NCBI GenBank assembly: GCA_019247245.1
Contig: JAFAPF010000548.1
Span: 1-6,393 of the forward strand
Source of the DNA: Rubrobacter sp.
Lineage (GTDB): Bacteria > Actinomycetota > Rubrobacteria > Rubrobacterales > Rubrobacteraceae
Reading direction: 5' to 3'
Length of the DNA stretch: 6,393 nucleotides
Part shown: positions 1 through 4,586 of the stretch, in pieces
How positions within the stretch are numbered: the first letter of the stretch is position 1
How the letters are laid out: the number at the start of each line of letters is the position of its first letter
Notes under the pieces: generated by a model
The model's input: only the letters and a program-made list of their open reading frames with translations
Databases searched by the model: none
What the model was told of the DNA's origin: nothing
Translations under genes and position numbers: made by a program

Positions 1-1157
1 GTGCGAACCTCGTCACTGGGGTGACCGCAGCACTCATTTCCGATGTTAACCTCCTTGGAAAGCCTACCTCCGAGTTTGGTCTCTTCGAGGTGGATGAGGC
101 AAGCGTGCCGAAGGTTGCAGCCGAGGTGGAGCTGAGCCTGCTCGCCGTTCTGAACCTCTTTCGCGACCAGCTCGACCGTTACGGGGAGCTAACCCATACT
201 GGCAAGGTCATTGCTTCGTCCTTTCCCGATCTACCACCCGACGGCTCGATCGTTCTGAACGCCGACGACCCACTCGTCGCAAGCCTTGGCCGCTTGGCCC
301 GGAACCCTGTGTTCTTCGGAGTGGACGAGCCTTCGTTGAATACCGGTCGCCTGCAACACGTTGCCGACTTGAAGGACTGCCCCATCTGTGGGACGGCTCT
401 TCGATACGAGACGGTGTACTTCGGGCACGTAGGGACGTACCGGTGTCCGAACTGCTCTTTTGGTCGCCCGAAGCCAGCTTACACAGCCATAGACGTCCGG
501 ATGGACGGACCGCGGGGAACGAGCTTTCTTCTATCAACGCCTTCCGGAGAGGCCGAGGTGAAGATTGACCTACCAGGGCTCTACAATGTCTACAACGCAT
601 TGGCGGCGGCGGCGGTGGCGGGGGAGACGGGGATCCGACCGTCGGAGATAGCACAGGGCTTGCGTGAGTTTGGCGGGGTGTTCGGGCGGGTGGAGAGGGT
701 GTTGACGGGGGATAAGGAGGTTTTCTTGCTCCTTGTAAAGAACCCCGTGGGCTTTAACGAGATCCTGCGCACCTTCGTCGTCGATGGGGTCAGCCTTGCC
801 AACGACGGTGCCAGCAACACCAAGTGGGTCCTTATCGCTATAAACGATAACAACGCCGACGGCCGGGATGTGTCCTGGCTGTGGGACGTGGACTTCGAGA
901 TGTTGGCTGACATCCGAACCAACGTCCGGTTCTCTGTGAGCGGTATTCGAGCTGAGGACATGGCTGTACGCCTTAAGTATGCCGAACTATTGGTTGAATC
1001 GGTAATCCCCGACCGCGAGAAGGCCCTCCGAGCCGCCCTTGAGGCCATCCCTGAGGGCGAGACGCTGTATGTTTTGCCGACCTACACGGCGATGCTGGAG
1101 CTACGGCAGATCTTGAGCGACCTGGGGTACACGCATCCCTTCTGGGAGGATCAGTGA
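1..1157 (+). CDS. murT: MurT, lipid II isoglutaminyl synthase Mur-ligase-like subunit (5' end missing)
   Basis: MurT activates the alpha-carboxylate of D-Glu in lipid II with ATP, and GatD supplies ammonia to make D-isoglutamine in the cytoplasmic peptidoglycan precursor. The frame is open from base 3, reading ANLVTGVTAAL, which is the segment just after the Walker A loop in Mur ligases. The GTG at 21 is therefore internal, and roughly 60-80 N-terminal residues with the GTNGKT loop lie off the window. Seen in the sequence are a Mur ligase central region, a four-Cys zinc ribbon typical of MurT (CPIC at 378-389, CPNC at 444-455), NPVGFNEIL at the start of the C-terminal DUF1727-type domain, and DGRDVSWLWDVDFE at about 858-899. 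That last block is conserved in MurT and probably carries the Asp that completes the GatD triad. The C-terminus HPFWEDQ is family-like and intact. The TGA stop overlaps a GTG that once began gatD (see 1154-1195). The GCG/GGC-rich run near 600-630 is only Ala/Gly coding. Confidence 0.93.
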   Translation, partial: ANLVTGVTAALISDVNLLGKPTSEFGLFEVDEASVPKVAAEVELSLLAVLNLFRDQLDRYGELTHTGKVIASSFPDLPPDGSIVLNADDPLVASLGRLARNPVFFGVDEPSLNTGRLQHVADLKDCPICGTALRYETVYFGHVGTYRCPNCSFGRPKPAYTAIDVRMDGPRGTSFLLSTPSGEAEVKIDLPGLYNVYNALAAAAVAGETGIRPSEIAQGLREFGGVFGRVERVLTGDKEVFLLLVKNPVGFNEILRTFVVDGVSLANDGASNTKWVLIAINDNNADGRDVSWLWDVDFEMLADIRTNVRFSVSGIRAEDMAVRLKYAELLVESVIPDREKALRAALEAIPEGETLYVLPTYTAMLELRQILSDLGYTHPFWEDQ

Positions 1158-1195
1158 AACTCACCATCCTACAGATATGCAAAACCTACGCTTAG
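1154..1195 (+). pseudogene. Truncated 5' stub of gatD overlapping the murT stop
   Basis: GTG at 1154 overlaps the murT TGA, the usual arrangement for the next gene of this operon. It reads VKLTILQICKTYA and then TAG. GatD proteins commonly begin MKLTILHLY, and the intact gatD at 2906 reads IKLTVHHLY. At DNA level the stub and the intact gene share GATATG (1174-1179 and 2945-2950), followed by AACC(TC)TACG (1183-1190 and 2954-2963). The stub lacks a few bases between the matching blocks. After 1190 no convincing gatD similarity is seen. I infer that this is the remains of an original or duplicated gatD start left when the operon was split. Confidence 0.6.
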
Positions 1196-1524
1196 AATAG
1201 CAAATAGCCAATTTGGGTCATGCGCTAATTCTTCGGCTACGCGCATACTCAGAATTGACCGAAGAGGCAATGGGGCGAATTCTCTATGCAGAAAGGTGTC
1301 AAACAGGTAATGACACACCCTCCTAAGGCTGTTATCGTGCTTTAAACGAGGCAAGGTCTCTCCCAGAGAGAGGCACCCAAGGGGGTAGGAGGAATGCAGC
1401 TATAAGAACAGATACAGCAGCTAAGGAGGCAGCTAGAGACGAGCGGGTGCTCGAACGGCCAGAGGCAGAACCACAGTGAAAGCGACTGCTCGCCGAGGAC
1501 CCACCAACGGCTGTTGCAGACATG

Positions 1525-1758
1525 CCTGAGGCTCAGAGGCTTCGGGAGATGGGCCCTCTCACCAGGCCTATCGAGCAGCAACCAACGGAAGCCACTAATG
1601 TTCCTCTACCGAGGAATACCAGCAGCTAAACCAGCGCTAAACGAGAAGGTGCTCGATAGAGCTGCGAGCGTCCTTGCTGGAAGCAGTGGCTCCTCACCGA
1701 CCCGGAGGCGGCTATGCGAAAAGCCAACTTTCCAGAGTATCAGAGGCTCGAGGAGGTG
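1525..1758 (+). repeat. Two diverged copies of a 27-base module (1525-1551 and 1732-1758)
   Basis: The two segments match at 20 of 27 bases without gaps and lie in the same reading frame, encoding PEAQRLREM and PEYQRLEEV. Both are preceded by a short acidic stretch containing DP (EDPPTAV and TDPEAAM). Most differences are codon-respecting changes, which supports former coding by an internally repeated protein. Spacing between the copies is 207 bases. Confidence 0.45.
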
Positions 1759-1824
1759 CGGCAAAAGGAGGCGGAGGTTCGAGGCCATATCAATCTAATA
1801 CCCTACGGTTCCTCGCAGGCTTTT

Positions 1825-1870
1825 ACTGGTACTGTGACAAGAGCAGTAATACTCACTGGTACTGCGACAA
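1825..1870 (+). repeat. Direct repeat, 16 bases, period 30
   Basis: ACTGGTACTGTGACAA at 1825-1840 recurs as ACTGGTACTGCGACAA at 1855-1870, with one mismatch. In the relic frame this gives TGTVT and TGTAT, and in another frame YWYCD and HWYCD. There are only two copies. It may be an internal repeat of the decayed gene or a small duplication. Confidence 0.6.
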
Positions 1871-1913
1871 TACCCGCTACTATGCTTAAGCGATACTGTC
1901 GTTAGTACTCAGT

Positions 1914-1934
1914 TCTAGGACTAGTACCCCTAGA
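1914..1934. other. Hairpin with 6-bp perfect arms
   Basis: TCTAGG (1914-1919) pairs with CCTAGA (1929-1934) across a 9-base spacer. It sits just past the end of the 1327-1905 relic, and several CTAG/TAGTAC words cluster around it (1904-1950). There is no T-tract, so it is not a standard terminator. Function unknown. Nothing else is recognisable between 1906 and 2030. Confidence 0.3.
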
Positions 1935-2030
1935 CGTAGTAGCGTCGCTAGATGTCCTAAGCTGGTGGCCATCCGGCCGCTAGCGCTGCAAGTGATAAAT
2001 CGCACTAAATTCGTCTTCCTAGGCACTCCC

Positions 2031-2054
2031 CGAAGAGTAGCGCAACGCTCTTCG
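2031..2054. other. Hairpin 3' of the NTF2-like pseudogene
   Basis: CGAAGAGTAGCG (2031-2042) pairs with CGCTCTTCG (2046-2054), nine pairs with a two-base TA bulge and a CAA loop. On the minus strand it lies about 60 bases after the ancestral stop of the NTF2-like pseudogene. It could have been part of its transcript end, but no T-run follows on either strand, so a standard intrinsic terminator is not supported. Confidence 0.35.
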
Positions 2055-2110
2055 AGAATATGGTCTACCCTCGGGACAGACCTGGCGAGGCTGCCCCTCT
2101 GTGCTAGAGG

Positions 2111-2516
2111 CTAGGCAGCTTGTACCTGGTGAGATTCGTCAAGGTTTGCCTGGCGGAGGGCATTCTTAGGCCATCGTAGCGCATCACGCTAGTAACTTGC
2201 TCATCGCAAACAACGAAGACCGAGGCCATGATCTGACTCCCAATTACCAGACCGGCCTCTGCAGAGCGCCACTCCGCCTCTTGCTGAGCAACTACTGTGT
2301 CGCCTCGGTGGAAAACGCGCAGTGGTTCGAGACGAACATTTGCGCGTGCTGCCCACTCCTGCAATAGCTTTGTACCGTATCCAATTCCGTGAGGCCCCCT
2401 ATCTCGACCTTAGGATACGATAGTGTCACTAAGCGTTCGATGTCGTTGCTGTTCAAAGCATCGCGCCAAGCCTCGACAATGCCAATCTCGGTGACAGCGT
2501 CACGGTTCGTCACCAT
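2111..2516 (-). pseudogene. NTF2-like (SnoaL-fold) protein gene with two frameshifts
   Basis: The ATG at 2516 starts MVTNRDAVTEIGIVEAW, followed by a helix of about 15 residues and YPKVEIGG, the opening of an NTF2-like alpha+beta cone domain. At the C5 run at 2395-2399 (G5 on the coding strand) the frame is lost. Adding one G restores GGPHGIGYGTKLLQEW and then ANVRLEPLRVFHRGDTVV, AEWRSAEAG, MASVFVVCDEQV and SVMRYDGL. A second one-base loss near 2162-2168 shifts the tail. Restored, it reads NALRQANLDESHQVQAA and stops at 2113-2111. The repaired product would be about 135 residues, a normal length for this superfamily, whose members bind small ligands or act as isomerases; no specific role can be assigned. 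A purine-rich GGAGG lies about a dozen bases upstream of the ATG. It is antisense to murT and gatD, so it is not part of that operon. Sequencing error at the G run could explain one shift but less easily both. Confidence 0.7.
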
Positions 2517-2570
2517 CCCTCTTTCTTCCTCCTTCTAGCTGCTTTTGCGAAGTATCCTTTCTTTGTGTGG

Positions 2571-2604
2571 GCAGAGCATCTCACGTTAAAGAGGTATGCT
2601 CTAC
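2571..2604. other. Hairpin resembling a tRNA arm
   Basis: GCAGAGCAT (2571-2579) pairs with ATGCTCTAC (2596-2604) at eight of nine positions, and CTC (2580-2582) can pair with GAG (2591-2593) inside it. On the minus strand it begins GTAGAGCAT, like the end of a tRNA D-arm, but no acceptor stem or T-arm (GGTTCRA) flanks it, so it is not a tRNA gene. Nothing else is recognisable between 2517 and 2720. Confidence 0.3.
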
Positions 2605-2720
2605 CGTACGAAGGGGCAGTAGATTTTCGACAGCCTGGCTCAGGAGCGGCAACTTAGGCCAACGCCGCGCTATTGCCTCTCGCCCTTGCCGAGTTCGAGT
2701 AAGGCATTGTCCGTTAGTGA

Positions 2721-2924
2721 ACCAGGCAGTGCAAAGACAAGCGGATAGAGGCTGTCGTATGTGATCCACCGGCAGGCTATTTCTCGCTTAAAGCAGATGA
2801 ACCGCGCCAGCTTGTCGAGCGTATAATCTATGACGCTGAGCGGATAAAGGAGCTAGTAGAGCAACAGGTCCGACTCGCAAAGAAGCTAAACGAAGGTGTT
2901 ATGTCTTGCAGCGAATCAAGTTAA
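2721..2924 (+). pseudogene. Relic open frame running into the start of gatD
   Basis: After in-frame TAG TGA (2715-2720) the frame is open for 67 codons to the TAA at 2922-2924, overlapping the gatD start by 19 bases in another frame. There is no ATG, GTG or TTG start before the ATG at 2901. It encodes EAVVCDPPAGYFSLKADE, then PRQLVERIIYDAERIKEL, then VEQQVRLAKKLNEGVM. The second half is a plausible amphipathic helix with charged heptads. It looks like the 3' end of a lost gene rather than a whole one. The family is not recognised. The AKKLNEG segment resembles the LNE-containing pieces of the 1327-1905 relic, so both could descend from one gene or repeat family. Confidence 0.4.
2822..2827 (+). 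promoter_or_regulatory. Candidate -10 box (TATAAT) upstream of gatD
   Basis: There is a perfect TATAAT 78 bases before the gatD start codon. No good TTGACA-like -35 is present at the usual 16-18 base spacing (the hexamer at 2799-2804 is a poor match), and no extended -10 TG precedes it. It lies inside the relic frame 2721-2924. It is a candidate because gatD no longer follows murT directly and may need its own promoter. It could equally be a chance match. Confidence 0.3.
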
Positions 2925-3670
2925 CTGTACACCACCTCTACGCCGATATGATGAACCTCTACGGTGATCGCGGGAATGTCATCGCTATAAAGAAGCGTGC
3001 GGAGTGGCGCGGTATACCTGTAGAGGTGGTGGACGTGGGGCTTGGGGAGGTTATACAGCCCACCGGCTGCGACATCTTCCTCTTCGGTGGGGGGCAAGAC
3101 CGTGAGCAGGGCCTGCTCGTTGATGACCTCTCGGGAACGAAGGGTGCAGACCTCAAGACTATCGTCGAGGATGGAGGCGTCGTTCTAGGTGTTTGTGGAG
3201 GCTACCAGCTTATGGGCCATTACTATGAGACACCCGAAGGAGAGAAACTACCAGGCGTCAGGATCTTCGATATGTATACGAGACCCCGCAAACTGGACGA
3301 GTCACGGTTGATCGGTAACGTCTTGGTGCGCGTTCGCGCCCCAGAGGACGCTTCGAGCGGCACGGTTCGCGAGATCGTTGGCTTCGAAAACCACGGTGGC
3401 CGCACCGAGCTGGGGAATGTGGAGCCGTTGGGTAAAGTGATTATAGGTCACGGCAACAACGGCCGTGACAACACCGAAGGTGCTAGGCGCCTCAACGCCT
3501 ATGGTACCTACCTGCACGGCTCGCTTCTCCCCAAGAACCCCTGGCTCACGGATCAACTCATCCTCAGCGCTCTCCGTCTCGTCGACGACACGGCCGAGCT
3601 AGAGCCTCTGGACGACGCGACCGAGCAGGCCGCCTTCTCGTCAGTGGTGGACCGTATAGCAGGGCGATAG
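2906..3670 (+). CDS. gatD: GatD, glutamine amidotransferase subunit of lipid II isoglutaminyl synthase
   Basis: GatD hydrolyses glutamine and passes ammonia to MurT for amidation of D-Glu in lipid II. The 254-residue product is a class I glutamine amidotransferase of the CobB/CobQ type, close to the usual GatD length of about 240-260. Visible are the N-terminal strand IKLTVHHLY followed by DMMNLYGDRGN, FLFGGGQDRE (about 58-67), the nucleophile elbow GVCGGYQLMG with Cys97, GFENHGGRT (159-167), and TYLHGSLLPKNP with His204 as the catalytic His. The third triad residue is expected from MurT. I chose TTG 2906 because the next in-frame ATG (2948) would delete the first beta strand. GAAGG at 2892-2896 is a possible ribosome binding site, nine bases away. 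The start is unusual: it lies about 1.75 kb from murT instead of overlapping its stop, and the preceding relic frame runs into it. The 76 bases to the convergent SDR gene contain no clear terminator. Confidence 0.93.
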   Translation: MQRIKLTVHHLYADMMNLYGDRGNVIAIKKRAEWRGIPVEVVDVGLGEVIQPTGCDIFLFGGGQDREQGLLVDDLSGTKGADLKTIVEDGGVVLGVCGGYQLMGHYYETPEGEKLPGVRIFDMYTRPRKLDESRLIGNVLVRVRAPEDASSGTVREIVGFENHGGRTELGNVEPLGKVIIGHGNNGRDNTEGARRLNAYGTYLHGSLLPKNPWLTDQLILSALRLVDDTAELEPLDDATEQAAFSSVVDRIAGR

Positions 3671-3746
3671 AGCGTGTTAAGGCTGAGTAAAGAAACGTCT
3701 AGTGAACCAGGCGCTACCGCGTTGCTTACCATCTCTCTAAGATCTG

Positions 3747-4460
3747 TTAGAAATTTTCTACCGCTGGGCGGAGGTCCAGCTCCAGCGTCCACGCTCTCGG
3801 ATCTTGGGTGTGCAGCTGCCAGTAGGTATCGGCGATAGCGTCGGGTGAGAGGGTAGTACTTTCCTCCCGATCGGGCTGTGACTCGCGCAACTGTGGGGTG
3901 TCGATCTGACCATCTATGACGACGTGTGCTACGTGTATACCCTGAGGTCCGAACTCGCGGGCCATAGACTGTGCCAGCGCTCTAAGGCCGAACTTGCCTG
4001 TCGCTAGTGCCGCGAAGTTGGCCGAGCCCCGCAGTGAGGCCGTCGCACCCGTAAGGATGAGGGTGCCGCTACCCTTCTCCACCATCGTCGGCAAGACCTG
4101 CTGCGCCCCATAGAAGGCACCGGAGCAGTTTGCCCGGAAACAGTCGTCGAATTGCTCGGGTGTTAGATCGAGGATGCTCCCCATTTGGAAGGCCCCGGCG
4201 TTGTAGATGAAGACCTCCGGGTCGCCGAGCCCTTCGCGCACACGACCGAAGGCCTGAGCCACAGACTCCGCGTCCGCTGCATCGGTTTCTACCGCAACGG
4301 CCGCTCCGTTCGTATCCTCGATCTCCTCTCGTATCGCCGATAGGCTCTTCTCACGTCGGGCCATCAACCCCACCGCGAAGCCTTCGCGGGTGAAGCGCCT
4401 CGCGATCGCCGCTCCGAGACCTGGTCCTGCCCCCAAGATCACCGTTACCTTGCTGTCCAC
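3747..4460 (-). CDS. Short-chain dehydrogenase/reductase-like protein lacking the catalytic Tyr
   Basis: This is a Rossmann-fold protein of 237 residues, a normal SDR length. It shows VTVILGAGPGLGAAIA at the N-terminus (nucleotide-binding glycines G10, G14, G16), DAAD near the cofactor pocket, and YNAG in place of NNAG. The usual active-site Ser region is LILTGATASLRGS. The canonical YxxxK is LATGK, so Tyr is replaced by Leu and Lys is kept, followed by FGLRALAQSMAREFGPQGIHVAHVVIDG. A known classical-SDR subgroup (SDR_c10) keeps the Lys but has Phe for Tyr, and this protein looks related, so ordinary Tyr-dependent redox catalysis is doubtful. No substrate can be assigned. GTG 4460 is chosen because AGGAGG lies four bases upstream and the protein then starts directly at the first beta strand. 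The frame is also open back to 4586, but that extension has no SDR character. It lies 126 bp downstream of the cyclase gene on the same strand, so co-transcription is possible. Confidence 0.88.
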   Translation of the reverse strand: MDSKVTVILGAGPGLGAAIARRFTREGFAVGLMARREKSLSAIREEIEDTNGAAVAVETDAADAESVAQAFGRVREGLGDPEVFIYNAGAFQMGSILDLTPEQFDDCFRANCSGAFYGAQQVLPTMVEKGSGTLILTGATASLRGSANFAALATGKFGLRALAQSMAREFGPQGIHVAHVVIDGQIDTPQLRESQPDREESTTLSPDAIADTYWQLHTQDPRAWTLELDLRPAVENF

Positions 4461-4464
4461 GATT

Positions 4465-4470
4465 CCTCCT
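4465..4470 (-). promoter_or_regulatory. Ribosome binding site deciding the SDR start
   Basis: On the minus strand AGGAGG is followed by AATC and GTG (4460). It is the only strong Shine-Dalgarno match in the 126 bases before the gene. It supports GTG 4460 over the more upstream in-frame start at 4586, which abuts the stop of the preceding gene. Confidence 0.7.
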
Positions 4471-4586
4471 CGTTGCCGAAGCTCCGCGTAGTCTCTACCG
4501 CGCAGCCCGTTCGCGAAAACCTGGACTACGCCTGGCGTACCCGGGGGCTGGGCTATTACTGATGTTAACGGGGCGCTATGGATCAC

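Larger units (their letters stand above)
1327..1905 (+). pseudogene. Relic of a charged, coiled-coil-like coding region
   Basis: One frame runs from 1327 to the TAG at 1903-1905, broken by TGA at 1477, TAA at 1627 and TAG at 1657. Its pieces are rich in Ala, Glu, Arg, Gln and Leu: RALNEARSL, AAKEAARDERVLE, then AEDPPTAVADMPEAQRL, then TDPEAAMRKANFPEYQRL, then EEVRQKEAEV. Between 1610 and 1665 the coding-like signal moves to other frames (EEYQQLNQ in one, LNEKVLDRAA in another), which suggests small indels as well as nonsense changes. The DPE...PE.QRL module occurs twice (1486-1551 and 1690-1758). I do not recognise the family. The long helical, charged character is visible. Chance openness in a G/C-rich region is the alternative explanation. 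Confidence 0.35.
1191..2905. other. Decayed DNA block separating murT from gatD
   Basis: No intact gene is visible over about 1.7 kb. The block holds, in order, a 41-codon open stretch without a start (1201-1326, plus strand, containing SELTEEAMGRILYAE), a coiled-coil-like relic (1327-1905), a stretch with two hairpins (1906-2110), an NTF2-like pseudogene on the minus strand (2111-2516), a stretch with one tRNA-arm-like hairpin (2517-2720), and a relic open frame joining gatD (2721-2924). By eye it is richer in A/T and in stop codons than the flanking genes. I see no transposase, integrase, IS terminal inverted repeats or target-site duplication. The 41-codon stretch is also open on the minus strand, so its coding nature is uncertain. 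Confidence 0.6.

Noticed and set aside
601..630. GCG/GGC-rich simple repeat in murT
   Set aside because: It is ordinary Ala/Gly coding (NALAAAAVAGETG) in the conserved Mur ligase helix.
208..1048. Long minus-strand open frames opposite murT (208-654, 590-1048)
   Set aside because: They are shadows of the plus-strand MurT frame, which has clear family motifs. The opposite frames show low-complexity Pro/Ser/Arg composition and no recognisable domain.
2565..2610. tRNA gene or tRNA fragment
   Set aside because: One arm-like hairpin with GTAGAGCAT on the minus strand is present, but no acceptor stem, T-arm or consistent cloverleaf can be built.
1158..2905. Insertion sequence or prophage fragment as the cause of the operon split
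   Set aside because: No transposase or integrase motif, terminal inverted repeat or target duplication could be seen, so a specific mobile element is not supported.
2715..3712. 13-base exact repeat TAGTGAACCAGGC at 2715-2727 and 3700-3712 flanking gatD
   Set aside because: It could suggest the ends of a mobile unit carrying gatD, but one 13-base match in a window of this size is close to what chance gives, and the flanks show no further similarity.
4461..4586. N-terminal extension of the SDR gene to 4586
   Set aside because: The extra residues have no SDR similarity, there is no Shine-Dalgarno there, and a strong AGGAGG lies before GTG 4460.
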